A stretch of DNA of 64,000 nucleotides from CBDVBE01 sp964543525 (GCA_964543525.1 CAZIYW010000006.1:1-64000); one strand, 5' to 3'. Counted from the stretch's first letter, positions 9,943-19,981 are shown. Translations and numbers: made by a program. Notes: a model not told the origin generated them from the letters alone.

Positions 9943-10456
9943 ATATCCCCTGTTTATAAAATGGTACGTTTAATGAGTGCCTGTTAACACGGGAGCAGAG
10001 CGCCCTTAAAATCCCCGCTTCGACCCGGCTCAGCGCAACGCCGGAAGGAGAATTATAGCGCAGTATATTATTATAATAAAATCAGTACCTTACGCGATAA
10101 TGATACTTAATACCATTGAAAACGTATTGTCGTTGAGCTCCCCGGCGATACAGATGGGAGCATGCGAAAACATACAAGGCAGGAGGCTAACAGTATCAAC
10201 GAATATCAAACAATCAAGCGTAACGGTTGTCACGCAGCTCTCTCCCCCCAATCACTATTTTGAATAAAACTATATCAGTGCAGAGAATCAATCAAGACTT
10301 TACTTTAGTTATATATACTGCTTAAGAGCAGATGATTCGCCTTTTTCCCCGGTAAGAAAAGGTGTCCATTAATACCGTTCTTCTATCCGTCGTCTTCGGA
10401 AACAGACCGCTTTAAGTAACTCGATAATAACACTTTTCCAAACAGTAACTGAAACC

Positions 10457-10485
10457 AAAAAAGCAGCCCACGTAAAGAGACTGCT
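10457..10485 (-). terminator. Terminator of the CBM5/12 DUF5011 lipoprotein gene
   Basis: On the minus strand AGCAG pairs with CTGCT around a 14-base loop, followed by TTTTTT. It lies about 50 bases after the stop of the gene at 10536-12545. Confidence 0.65.
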
Positions 10486-10535
10486 GTTTTATTAAACGCA
10501 TGGAATCTTTCTATTTTTTGAGCCAATCGGATTAG

Positions 10536-12545
10536 CTACTTTAAAATCTGCTCCTCCCATAAATAGACTCCCGAAGCACCGGGATACCACTGAGCCTGTG
10601 ATGTATGTGCCGCTATACATTTCCAGATTTTACCGTTATAGGTGACCAAATCCCCGACGTTATAGTACACGTTGATCTCCCAGTCAGGCACGATCTGTTC
10701 CACTACATTCACCTTTCGCGTTTTCGTCGCCTTATTCCCGGCATTATCCGAAACCGAATAGGTAAGAATATATTCGCCAACAGTTGATTCATCCACTTCG
10801 CCTTCAATTTCAATTTTCGAAGTAATTACCCCGTCAACATCATCAACTGCGGTTGCTCCGGGTTCGACATAGTCGTCACCAACTTCAATAGTCATTGGAT
10901 TGTCACCGAGCAGTGTGAGTACCGGCTTTACACTGTCAATGACCTCTACGACCAGGACCTTTCGTGTGGCGGTATCGGCGTTGCCGGCCTCATCGGCAAC
11001 CGTGTAGGTCCTCGTATATTCACCGGCTTTTGCGGTATCAACAGTACCACTCATTTTTATTTTAGACGAGATATTACCGTCTATATTGTCCTGGGCAGTA
11101 GCACCAGGATCGGTAAATGAATTATAGATTTTTATCGACAACGGATTATCGCCCTTAAGGGTTATCACCGGCGGTACGGTATCGGGAGAAACATTCACCC
11201 CCCGCGTCTCCTCCGCATCATTTCCGGCTGCATCCGAAACCCGGTAATAAATTTTATAAGACCCGCCCGCATTCACATTGAGCTCCGAGGAATCAATTTC
11301 AATTTTACTGGTGAGATCCCCGTCAACATTATCAGTTGCCGTGGCACCATGCTCGGTATAGGGATAGCCAATTTCAAGGTTTACCGGATTCGGTCCGTTC
11401 AGCTTTATTACCGGCGGTACTGTATCGACAAAATTCTCCGGTACTACATTTACCGTACGCTTCTTACTCGATGAATTTCCGGACACATCTGAAACGGAAT
11501 AGGTAACCTCAAAGGAGCCCTCCTGAGAAGTATTTACTTCTGAGGAATCAATGACAATCTTTGAAGAAACATCCCCTTCAACATCGTCAACTGCAGTAGC
11601 GCCAGGCTCGACATAGGGACTGTCAACATACACTGTCATGGGATTGGAGCCTTTCAGAGTAATCACCGGCGCTACCGTATCGGTCACATTACTCAGGACT
11701 TTCACCTCACGAATCTCTTCAGCACTGTTACCGGCAGCATCGGATACCCGGTAATAGACCGAGTAATTACCTACCTTTGATGTATCAACTGAGGAATTAT
11801 CAATTGCAATGGAGTCTGTCAAATCACCATCCACATTATCCAATGCAGTGGCGCCATACTCGGTATAGGAATAGCCGATCTCGATATTTACCGGATTAGG
11901 CCCTTTCAGAGTAATTACCGGCGCTGTGGTATCATCACCGGTGACATATACCTCCCGCGTATTCATCGCTACATTGCCGGCATTATCGGACACCACATAG
12001 TACACGGTATGTGAATCGGCAACAGCGGTATTGAACAGCGTGTCGTACTTTTGAATTTTATACGTGATATTCCCGTCAACATTATCCGTTGCCGTTGCAC
12101 CCGGATCCTCATATATTTCACCAACAGCCAGTTTGTATGGATTGTCGCCGTTCAGTTGTATCACCGGTTTTTCTTTATCGGTACCGGTACCATCTGATAC
12201 AATTACTTTGCGTGTCTTTGTTGATAAGTTCCCATCGCTGTCCTCTACCGAATAGGTGACGGTATACTCACCTTCTGCATCAGTTTTAACTGAGCTGTTA
12301 TCAATCTCTATTGAGGAAGTAAGGTCACCGTCTTCAGAATCGGTTGCCTTTGCCCCCGGTTCAGTATAGGTATCTCCGATATTCAGCAGATAATTGGGTT
12401 TCGGCCCGAGAAGTGTTATAACCGGCGCATGCAATTCACTACCTTCATCAGTTGTAAAATCAAGTTGTGTACAGGTAAGAAAGATAAGCGTACTTACACA
12501 AAGAAGCCGTATTATACGAAAAGCAACAACAGTTTTTTGTTTCAT
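10536..12545 (-). CDS. Surface lipoprotein: seven DUF5011 domains plus C-terminal CBM5/12 chitin-binding-type module
   Basis: Start at 12545, preceded by GAGGGAGAT; this skips 19 upstream codons lacking a start signal. The lipoprotein signal ends LIFLTC then TQLDF, closely matching the paralogue at 4207-6711. Seven DUF5011 domains follow (about residues 37-610). The last ~50 residues, beginning PDWEINVYY, are a CBM5/12 module: the NVGDLVTYNGKIWKC core, a histidine-serine pair in IAAHTSQAQWYPG and a final LWEE match the consensus of small chitin- or cellulose-binding modules with exposed tryptophans. Predicted role: a lipid-anchored stalk holding an insoluble polysaccharide, probably chitin, near the cell. 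It is the clearest substrate clue in this cluster. The domain calls are solid; the biological role is inferred. Confidence 0.85.
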   Translation of the reverse strand: MKQKTVVAFRIIRLLCVSTLIFLTCTQLDFTTDEGSELHAPVITLLGPKPNYLLNIGDTYTEPGAKATDSEDGDLTSSIEIDNSSVKTDAEGEYTVTYSVEDSDGNLSTKTRKVIVSDGTGTDKEKPVIQLNGDNPYKLAVGEIYEDPGATATDNVDGNITYKIQKYDTLFNTAVADSHTVYYVVSDNAGNVAMNTREVYVTGDDTTAPVITLKGPNPVNIEIGYSYTEYGATALDNVDGDLTDSIAIDNSSVDTSKVGNYSVYYRVSDAAGNSAEEIREVKVLSNVTDTVAPVITLKGSNPMTVYVDSPYVEPGATAVDDVEGDVSSKIVIDSSEVNTSQEGSFEVTYSVSDVSGNSSSKKRTVNVVPENFVDTVPPVIKLNGPNPVNLEIGYPYTEHGATATDNVDGDLTSKIEIDSSELNVNAGGSYKIYYRVSDAAGNDAEETRGVNVSPDTVPPVITLKGDNPLSIKIYNSFTDPGATAQDNIDGNISSKIKMSGTVDTAKAGEYTRTYTVADEAGNADTATRKVLVVEVIDSVKPVLTLLGDNPMTIEVGDDYVEPGATAVDDVDGVITSKIEIEGEVDESTVGEYILTYSVSDNAGNKATKTRKVNVVEQIVPDWEINVYYNVGDLVTYNGKIWKCIAAHTSQAQWYPGASGVYLWEEQILK

Positions 12546-12740
12546 ATCTCCCTCACAATATGAAAAAAATCTACAACACGATAATGACGATACGAAAAAC
12601 AACAGAGTGTTGATACAATTTTTATTTTACCGAAGAAGCGAAAAATTCCCTCTACATACTCTCATTTACATATTATAATAAAAAACAGCTATTTTTGTAT
12701 AATAATATTACATTTATTCAAAAAAATAGTACTCAACATA

Positions 12741-12763
12741 AAAAAAAGCCACCTTATAGTGGC
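12741..12763 (-). terminator. Terminator of the TPR/DUF5011 membrane protein gene
   Basis: On the minus strand GCCAC pairs with GTGGC around a 6-base loop, followed by a run of eight T. It lies 46 bases after the stop of the gene at 12809-15637. Confidence 0.8.
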
Positions 12764-12808
12764 CCCCCATAACACACTTTTTTATCCTATTGATACAGGA
12801 ACAGTACA

Positions 12809-15637
12809 CTATTTTTTTGATGGAATTATTAAGTTTAACACAAACACAAAACCAAATGTTCCCGCACCAATATAACTAATATTTCTAAGAAGTATCGATG
12901 TTTCCGCCTTTTTCTTCTTATCTTTTTTTGTTTCATCATCTTCCGCATTTTCCCAATCTTTATAATGATTGGAAGCCTGTGCATTATATATTAATCCCAA
13001 CCCGAATGCACCGGCACATCCTAATCCGGATAGAACACCGAGTACCGGTTTTCGTTTGCTTTTACCTTTTTTCCGAGGCGGCATAAGAGAGGGCTCGTCC
13101 CTTCTCGGTTCTCTGGGTCTCTGATCAAAGGAAGAAACTTGTCTTTTTGGTTTTACCCGGACCCGGAGAATCTTTTCAGCTTTATTGCCGGATTTATCGG
13201 CAACAGTATATTTAATGGAATAATTCCCCGCTTTATTCGGATTAACTTCACCTTCGATATTGATGAAGGCGGTAAGGTCACCGTCAACATCATCGGTGGC
13301 ATTTACCCCGGGTTCTTCGTATGTATCCCCTTCGGTTATGGTGTTCGGGGAACCGCCGATTAATCTGATAACGGGCGGCCTGTTATCAATTGGCGCTGAC
13401 GGTTCGCGAACATTTACCACCCGCTCCTCCGTGGCAATATTGCCGGAGTTATCCTTAACCGTATAGGTCAGCTTATACGACCCGACAACATCAGAGTTTA
13501 CGCTACCGGATATCGAAATCCGTGAGCTCAGGTTGCCGTCACGGTTATCCTTTGCCATAGCTCCCGGTTCTTTATACCGATCACCCTTCTTAAGAAACAT
13601 GGGTGAGCCGCCGATCAGGGTTATCTCCGGCGGTACCTCATCGCCGGCTACTATAACCGTCCTTTTTTTGGGGACAGAACTGTTCCCCGCAGCATCTTTA
13701 ACCACATAGGTGAGAGTATAGGTACCCGGACGAGAGGTATTAACCGTACCGGTGGCGACAACCCGTGATGAGATATCACCCTCCCTGCTGTCATAGGCCC
13801 GCGCACCGGGATCTCTGAATCGGTCGCCGGTTATAAGACGGATTGTCTCGTCACCAATCAGTTCAACCACCGGCGGTTCATCGTCGGTTACTATAACGGT
13901 TCTCGTTTTTGTTGTGACATTTCCGGCTACATCCGACACACGGTAGGTTACTATATACGTATCAATAGCGGTTGTCTTTACATTACCGGATATTTCTATA
14001 TGCATGGATAAATCACCGTCAACGTTATCCATTGCCGTTGCACCGGGCTCAACATAGTCTCCACTGCCGGCTTTGATAATCATTGGATTACTGCCCTTCA
14101 GCTTCATTTCCGGTGCAACTTTATCTTCGTTTGCTTTATCCAGCATTGCTATTACCTCGGAATCCCTGATCCAGGGGTCACCGAGCGGCTCAAGCAGCTC
14201 TTTAACCCTCTTATAATTACCCTGCCTGAATTCAAGCCGTGCAAGCATTACAGCGATTTTTGGATCACCATGTTTTTCAAAAGAGGCTGTATAGACCTGT
14301 TTTGCCAAATCGATAAGGCCGCGTTTTTCGAGCAGTTTCCCGGCTTTTTCAAGATAGCCTTCATATTTAATGTAGTCCAGTTTAAAGCAGTTAAGGTAAC
14401 TGATTGCGGCAGCACTGTCCAGTCCGGCTTTTACCTGCATATTGCCCAGGGCCTGCCATGCTTCAGCATAATCAGGCTGTACCGTTATACTTCGGGTAAA
14501 TGCTTTTAAAGCATTTGTCTGGTTTTTTGCATGGACATACTCTTCGCCCATTTCATAGTAAATCTTACCCTGTGTTTTCCCCGAAAGTTTCGCGGCTTTG
14601 CTGGCGTACTGATCAGCCGCCTTCATTTTTCCCTGCGCCATACTTATTTTTGCAAGGTATAGATAGACCAAGGGATCGGATTTATCAATCGCTTCAAGGC
14701 TCCTGAACGTCTTTTCCGCCATGGAATAATTACTCATTGCCTCGTAGATGAACCCTTTCTCCCATAACACTGCAAGGCGAAGATTCGGATTGTTTCCCAC
14801 CTGCTCGATAGAATTTTTAGCTTCATTCAATTTGCCGCTCTTACGATAGAGGCCCGCCAGCTGCAGATGTAATTTCGGATACCGGTCCTCGAGTTTATCA
14901 ACCAGTCCCTGCATGAGCCGTAAGGCATCCTCATTTTTTCCGGCCTTTGCATAGAGCCTGCTGCCCGAATAGTATGCAAGATACATACTGTAATCACCCT
15001 TGGTTATTCTTTCGCAGCTTGATGCCAGTGAGGCCAACTCAGATTTACTACTGGCCTTCTCATCTACAAGGTATTCACCGAGCCGCTTGGTATTCCTGGC
15101 ATCGGTTCCCAGAATATTGATACTGAAAAAATCCTCCGGCATATCAGAGGCTGAAACCCCGAGCATTTTGGCTATTTCCCTTACCGCATCGGTCAAACCG
15201 GCATTCATATCATCGGTGGACACCAGTGCCTGTGCATTAACCGGTTTCTGAGATTTATCCGGATATTCAACAGTAAAGTACAGTTTTATCTGGTCACCGG
15301 GGGTTACCTCATATTCGGAGTACAGCACATGCGTGGCAAGGAGCTCTTTTCCGGCAGAGATATATTTACTCTTACCCACCCTTTTTGTAAAGTCACGGTG
15401 CGACGACACCAGAGGGGTTATTTCATTGATTGAAATCATTTTTACTTTATCAATCGCATCGAGCCTGAAATAAAGGAATGCTTCCGTTACTGAAGATATC
15501 CAGATGGTTTTCGGATCTACAGAATAATCAAAATTATTCGGACGCGCAATCAGCAGTCGAATCGTTCCGCTCCCTGCACTGAATACCGCCGCCCAACTTA
15601 TAAGAACCAAACAAAAAACTAATCGTATCGTACGCAT
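12809..15637 (-). CDS. Envelope hybrid: TolB-like N-domain, TPR repeats, four DUF5011 domains, C-terminal membrane segments
   Basis: An unusual four-part protein of 942 residues with no named homologue that I recognise. The start at 15637 follows AAAGGGTAAATC and opens a signal peptide (MRTIRLVFCLVLISWAAVFSA). Residues ~22-170 resemble the nucleotide-free TolB/CsgG-like domain of envelope lipoproteins (IRLLIARPNNF, TKRVGKSKYISAGKELLATHVLY). About 205-500 are TPR-like helical pairs (for example a YAEAWQALGNMQVKAG unit). About 505-830 hold four DUF5011 domains of the same family as the neighbouring lipoproteins. A basic Pro/Arg/Lys linker and two hydrophobic segments (about 862-885 and 915-937) close the protein. 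The layout suggests an inner-membrane-anchored periplasmic or surface organiser for the DUF5011 lipoproteins next door; that is inference from shared domains and location. Confidence 0.75.
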   Translation of the reverse strand: MRTIRLVFCLVLISWAAVFSAGSGTIRLLIARPNNFDYSVDPKTIWISSVTEAFLYFRLDAIDKVKMISINEITPLVSSHRDFTKRVGKSKYISAGKELLATHVLYSEYEVTPGDQIKLYFTVEYPDKSQKPVNAQALVSTDDMNAGLTDAVREIAKMLGVSASDMPEDFFSINILGTDARNTKRLGEYLVDEKASSKSELASLASSCERITKGDYSMYLAYYSGSRLYAKAGKNEDALRLMQGLVDKLEDRYPKLHLQLAGLYRKSGKLNEAKNSIEQVGNNPNLRLAVLWEKGFIYEAMSNYSMAEKTFRSLEAIDKSDPLVYLYLAKISMAQGKMKAADQYASKAAKLSGKTQGKIYYEMGEEYVHAKNQTNALKAFTRSITVQPDYAEAWQALGNMQVKAGLDSAAAISYLNCFKLDYIKYEGYLEKAGKLLEKRGLIDLAKQVYTASFEKHGDPKIAVMLARLEFRQGNYKRVKELLEPLGDPWIRDSEVIAMLDKANEDKVAPEMKLKGSNPMIIKAGSGDYVEPGATAMDNVDGDLSMHIEISGNVKTTAIDTYIVTYRVSDVAGNVTTKTRTVIVTDDEPPVVELIGDETIRLITGDRFRDPGARAYDSREGDISSRVVATGTVNTSRPGTYTLTYVVKDAAGNSSVPKKRTVIVAGDEVPPEITLIGGSPMFLKKGDRYKEPGAMAKDNRDGNLSSRISISGSVNSDVVGSYKLTYTVKDNSGNIATEERVVNVREPSAPIDNRPPVIRLIGGSPNTITEGDTYEEPGVNATDDVDGDLTAFINIEGEVNPNKAGNYSIKYTVADKSGNKAEKILRVRVKPKRQVSSFDQRPREPRRDEPSLMPPRKKGKSKRKPVLGVLSGLGCAGAFGLGLIYNAQASNHYKDWENAEDDETKKDKKKKAETSILLRNISYIGAGTFGFVFVLNLIIPSKK

Positions 15638-16080
15638 GATTTACCCTTTACCTCAGATGTATTTCGCTCAAACATATAACATTTTTCTGTATATATCCAA
15701 TGTACTTTATTAAATTATTAAAAGTATTAAAAGAAATATTTTTCAGTAAAAAGACCTGTTTGCTTTTTTACCTATTAAATAAAATATAATCCCTAGAGAT
15801 AGAAAGATACAATATGCACGAAATTATCAACAAGTGTCTGTATTAATTGCAGTTACACAGTATGAGGTATCAGTTTTTTCCGATATGCAATCACTCGGAT
15901 AGAATTATACCCACGCTTTCAGGCTAATACTCGTTTACACTCCCTTCATTCCTTGTATACGATTCGAAGCTTACATCCCCCAATCCATCCACTATAGATA
16001 TTAAATATAATATAAAAAAAAAGGCAGATTGCGAAAAACCTGCCTTTTCATAGCAAATAAATTTAAGAACTGTTTTCAAT
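15638..16080. other. AT-rich intergenic region
   Basis: No credible gene. It contains the presumed promoter of the minus-strand gene ending at 12809 (not resolved) and, at the right end, the terminator of the three-gene operon at 16081-22825. Confidence 0.5.
16014..16045 (-). terminator. Terminator of the barrel/CIA30 operon
   Basis: On the minus strand AGGCAG pairs with CTGCCT around a 12-base loop, followed by a long T run. It lies 36 bases after the stop of the last operon gene. Confidence 0.8.
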
Positions 16081-17973
16081 CTATTTTTTTATTTCCCGGT
16101 CATTCGTTAATTTTATATTATCAATCCTGAATGTTCCCCGAGTTCCAGCCACACTGGGCCAGAATGAAACTGCAGAAACAGCTTCCAGATCAAGCTTGTT
16201 ATTAAGCTCGGCGCCCGGCTCCTGATAATATGGATACTTCTTGAATTTTTTCAGGGGGAGTATGTATTCATGCCATCCCTTTATGCAGGTTATATTTGCC
16301 GTAAAAGCCTCATTCCCCGCATCATTGATTTGAATTTTAATCATCTCTTCATCTCTGGCGGTACAGAATTGAAATTTCAGTGCCCAGTGCTTTGTCCAGT
16401 CACGCATCACTGCAGGAGAACTGTTTTTAGCAAACGGAAATGCAACATACCCCCAGTCATTGTTAACATACTCTATTTCAAGCATCTTTTTGCCGAACTT
16501 TTCACGAAGGCTCCGATCTTCCTGATCTATTATTTTAAAATAGATTTCCGATTCCGCACCGGCGACCTGCGTCCACATTGCCTGCTCAGGCGCTTCAAAA
16601 TCAAACAACAGAAGGTCTTCCTCCGTTGAAGAAAATGCGTTCCAGTACACATCCGGATCGACATACCCGGGAACTTCGGCAATAAAAGAAATATCATCCA
16701 CATACGCGGTCACCGGTACCCCTTCTTCCAACCGGTTACCGTACTTATCGGATGAAAAACATATTTCAATAATCTTACTCCAGTCGATTTCACCCGGCAC
16801 CTCAATCTTCTTCATCTCATCCCACCAGTTACCCTGCGAGTTGAAATCTTTCAGCGGAATCATGAAATATTGCCAGTTCGTATCAAGCTCGGCATAATCG
16901 CTCAGTACCGCATTCGTCTGCACCATTTTTTCATCACTGTTATCATCCAGTAACCCGACAAATACCTGCGACACCCCCTTGCCGAACTTTGCCCAGAATG
17001 CCAGGCCCGCTTTATTATCCCGCGCTTCAGACAAATCTATTTTTTTACCGAAATTGAAATTAATCCCGGAATAATCGGTATTATCCAGATACAATCCCAG
17101 AACGCCGGCATTGTTATCCGGATCAGTTGTTTTCTGTACCTTGTATGCAGTCTTTCCGCCGTATACCTGACCAAACATATTTCCCGACAAATCATCTTTA
17201 AAGATGGAGTGCGTAACCGTAACGTCCGGACGCGCCGCTACCGGCGGAGGGGTAATAATCTCCTCTTTCTCATCCCAGTACTCCTCTTCAACATCAGGCA
17301 CCGGTTCAAAACGATCCTTTACAATAAATACATCGTCAACCCATATGGTAAATTTTTTATTGTCACCTTTCTCGATAGTAATCTCAAACACCCCGACCTT
17401 ATCCCAGTCAAACCGCATGGGAACCTCGACCTGCTTCTTCTCATCCCACCACATACCCCGCTTACCGAAATCGGCAAGGGGAATGCTGAAATGGGTCCAA
17501 TCCGTGGTAATGTCGTTGTATTTATTCAGCGGTACTTTTACCCGAACCAGGTACCCGTCACCGTCTTCATCATCACCGAGCTCAGCACAGGCAATTTCGC
17601 CGCCAACCGCCCCCTTAATCCAGAACTCCAACGCTCCGGACCGATAGTAGGGTCTCAAATCATAAAGCGTATTCCACAGTTCTACCGCACCGCCCGAATA
17701 ATCATCAGCAATCAAATCCATACGAAGAGCAACTTCACCGTTCTTTCCGGATTCCTCCTCAATAAATACCTTTGAATCATCCGGATAGTGCCACTCATAG
17801 CCGCCGGCGGCAAAATCTTCATCAAAGAAACGATACACAATGTCAGGATCGACAGCTTTCTTTTTCTGCGCTTCAAGCCGTGCGAGCACTGAAGGGAGCG
17901 GCTTTATCTGTAAGCCACACCCGCAGAAAAGACTTCCTATAATCAAAATACAGAGCCAGCTTCGTACTTTCAT
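16081..17973 (-). CDS. Lipoprotein with three tandem CIA30/CBM11-like beta-sandwich modules
   Basis: The signal MKVRSWLCILIIGSLFCGCG has a cysteine at the usual lipoprotein position. Three similar ~180-residue modules follow (about 45-230, 245-425, 440-625). Each contains an LxFWxKG-type strand, a long 'tryptophan, IPLxDF' strand (WTHFSIPLADF; WQYFMIPLKDF; WHEYILPLKKF) and a closing VDDxxF or IDNIKL strand. The first two also share a GMWWDE/GNWWDE loop followed by VEVP and a DWDK/DWSK strand. This is the CIA30/CBM11-like pattern, usually a galactose-binding-type jelly roll. The same module forms the tip of the DUF5011 lipoprotein at 4207-6711. The gene is last in an operon, 16 bases after an outer-membrane-barrel-like protein, so it may be the surface partner of that barrel. 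Sugar specificity cannot be read from sequence. Confidence 0.75.
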   Translation of the reverse strand: MKVRSWLCILIIGSLFCGCGLQIKPLPSVLARLEAQKKKAVDPDIVYRFFDEDFAAGGYEWHYPDDSKVFIEEESGKNGEVALRMDLIADDYSGGAVELWNTLYDLRPYYRSGALEFWIKGAVGGEIACAELGDDEDGDGYLVRVKVPLNKYNDITTDWTHFSIPLADFGKRGMWWDEKKQVEVPMRFDWDKVGVFEITIEKGDNKKFTIWVDDVFIVKDRFEPVPDVEEEYWDEKEEIITPPPVAARPDVTVTHSIFKDDLSGNMFGQVYGGKTAYKVQKTTDPDNNAGVLGLYLDNTDYSGINFNFGKKIDLSEARDNKAGLAFWAKFGKGVSQVFVGLLDDNSDEKMVQTNAVLSDYAELDTNWQYFMIPLKDFNSQGNWWDEMKKIEVPGEIDWSKIIEICFSSDKYGNRLEEGVPVTAYVDDISFIAEVPGYVDPDVYWNAFSSTEEDLLLFDFEAPEQAMWTQVAGAESEIYFKIIDQEDRSLREKFGKKMLEIEYVNNDWGYVAFPFAKNSSPAVMRDWTKHWALKFQFCTARDEEMIKIQINDAGNEAFTANITCIKGWHEYILPLKKFKKYPYYQEPGAELNNKLDLEAVSAVSFWPSVAGTRGTFRIDNIKLTNDREIKK

Positions 17974-17989
17974 TTACGATATCCTAATG

Positions 17990-19981
17990 TTAAAAATTAA
18001 CCGTAAGGTACAGATCGGTTTGCCATTGTCTGAAATTACTTTCCGATGCATCCGTGCCGAGAACATCATCAGCTTCATCCGAGTATTGCACATCGGTAAA
18101 CCCGAAAGAGCCGGTAAGTGTTCCGCCTTCAGCAACTTTATATTCGAGTCCCGCAGCCCAGTGGATTTGCGTCACATCCCACAAATAATCGGTATAGATA
18201 TCATCATACGTGTTTTTCAGGTATTGAAATCCGCCCAGCAATGATGCCCGTTTCCAGAAAGTCCAGTACACTCCGGCATTAATGAAATCAACATTGGTGG
18301 AGTAAGCGGATTTGGTATATCCGGTAACCGCGTCACCTGAAGCATTTGAGACTTTATATCCCCCGGAAAAAATGAAGGGATAAGGCCACCAGTTACCCAG
18401 TTTTGCAATATCAACGGAAAGGCCGCCGTCTATCTCGTAAAACGTCGCTTCAGGCCAGCGCGCAACCAGTGCGTTATTTGAAGAATCAGGCCGCCCACTC
18501 ATACCGATAATTTCATTAAGATATTTGACATCAACGGAAAACAGTAGTGCTTTCTCCAGAAAATCACCAGCCAGACGGGCATCAAGTCCTTTTCTGTTGG
18601 GAGTTGCCGGACCGAAGGGCATAACCAAGAAGAGTGATTCATCAAGCAATACAGTTTTCATTTCTTCCTGCGTTAATAGTCCGCACGTGTAGGCAATCTT
18701 ACTCATTGGCCCCTTGAAAAAGCCCAGTTCGAATGCATTTTCCGAAGGACAGAATTTAAACACCTGGCGATATAAAGCATCAAATGCAGAAAAGAGCGCC
18801 CAGGTATCAACATCATTCTCATTATTCATAATTCTCCTGGATAATAATGTCGGGCTCTGTGCCAGTTCATTCCTGAAATTAAAGCCGTTTCGCAGGTAGC
18901 CGATTCCGATATCAAGAGCACCGGCCGATCCTAAACCAACATGGGCTGAAAGATCAGCTTTCCATGCAGTACCTTTTGTGGTAGCAGCATCAAATTCGAT
19001 TATGGTGTCGGCATTATTGTTGGAAATTACGGTATCACCAAACCAGACAGAATCATCAAAGGACCATGCTATTTCGCCGTTAAGCGCAACGTTAAATTTT
19101 TCAGGATCAATAAATTTGCCCGTACCAAATCCCAGGCGTTCTGCGTGCACCAGTGTCTGCTGTTTCTTGACCGTAGCAGAATCCTCCGATTTACCATGAT
19201 AGGTATACCGTGAATCAAATATATCAAGCACCGAACCGCCAACTTTTAAATCGGGGATTATCTCCATATCAGTATTCACACCTAACAGATATTTATCCAT
19301 TTCAGCCTCTTCAACCGGATCGGCAACAGCACTCTCAGTGCCCACACCAGCAAGCCTCAAACGGGAACCGAGAAGGTTGAAATGGAACTCTTTAAAGATG
19401 GGGACTATTTCCGCGTCAAAATTCATATTGACACCCTGCAGAACACGCTCGTTATCTCCCAGAAACACCTCACCCATGGCCTGTCTTCTCAGTTTTGCAA
19501 AAATTTCCGGCTCATAGGAGATGTCAACATCCGGTGAATAAAGCGTCAGAGGACTGTACTTCTGCTTGAAATCACCGACATTATAACTGAAAACGTTTTT
19601 CACCAGTCCGTCAACACTGAGCCATCGCGCAAACACGGGACTCTTCAGGGATGAGAAGAAATTACGCCAGTCCTGATGAAGCCGGAATATAACCCGCGCC
19701 TGCAGTGCCGTATTCGGCCGAGCTGCAATGTCAAAGTCAACCGAGGTATATTCAACATGTTCATCTTTCCGGTACTGCTCATTAACCGCGTTTCCCGTTA
19801 CCCGGGAAAGAAGGAATTGCGAACGAAATTCCCCGCCTATATTAATCCCCGCTTTCGACATCACTTTTGAAACTGCATTCTCTATCCTGTCAAGGCGAGA
19901 TTCATCACCTGTTTCAAGACTGTCCTCAACAGCCATCGTTGAGAAACTCAGGATAAACACCCCTAATACTATTTTTCTCAT
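17990..19981 (-). CDS. Outer-membrane beta-barrel-like protein
   Basis: Function unknown. I prefer the start at 19981: AAAGGA lies 9 bases upstream and a compact signal peptide follows (MRKIVLGVFILSFSTMA). An in-frame ATG at 20029 with weaker signals remains possible. After a short helical segment (RLDRIENAVSKVMSKAG) the sequence is a long series of alternating strands with aromatic ends (for example NIGGEFRSQFLLSRV) and terminates in LYLTVNF, the C-terminal phenylalanine typical of BAM-inserted barrels. It is the middle gene of a three-gene operon between another barrel-like protein and a triple CIA30 lipoprotein. A similar helical N-terminal pattern in the upstream gene suggests the two are distant paralogues. 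It could be a porin for oligosaccharides or a structural barrel. Confidence 0.6.
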   Translation of the reverse strand: MRKIVLGVFILSFSTMAVEDSLETGDESRLDRIENAVSKVMSKAGINIGGEFRSQFLLSRVTGNAVNEQYRKDEHVEYTSVDFDIAARPNTALQARVIFRLHQDWRNFFSSLKSPVFARWLSVDGLVKNVFSYNVGDFKQKYSPLTLYSPDVDISYEPEIFAKLRRQAMGEVFLGDNERVLQGVNMNFDAEIVPIFKEFHFNLLGSRLRLAGVGTESAVADPVEEAEMDKYLLGVNTDMEIIPDLKVGGSVLDIFDSRYTYHGKSEDSATVKKQQTLVHAERLGFGTGKFIDPEKFNVALNGEIAWSFDDSVWFGDTVISNNNADTIIEFDAATTKGTAWKADLSAHVGLGSAGALDIGIGYLRNGFNFRNELAQSPTLLSRRIMNNENDVDTWALFSAFDALYRQVFKFCPSENAFELGFFKGPMSKIAYTCGLLTQEEMKTVLLDESLFLVMPFGPATPNRKGLDARLAGDFLEKALLFSVDVKYLNEIIGMSGRPDSSNNALVARWPEATFYEIDGGLSVDIAKLGNWWPYPFIFSGGYKVSNASGDAVTGYTKSAYSTNVDFINAGVYWTFWKRASLLGGFQYLKNTYDDIYTDYLWDVTQIHWAAGLEYKVAEGGTLTGSFGFTDVQYSDEADDVLGTDASESNFRQWQTDLYLTVNF

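Larger units (their letters stand above)
9742..10535. other. Long intergenic region with an orphan minus-strand terminator
   Basis: No credible open frame. The gap holds the terminator of the 10536-12545 gene (10457-10485), then about 500 bases including a GC-richer patch around 9985-10060, and then a second minus-strand terminator at 9913-9942 with no minus-strand gene between the two. This would fit an unannotated small RNA transcribed leftward, but no promoter is obvious. Confidence 0.5.
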
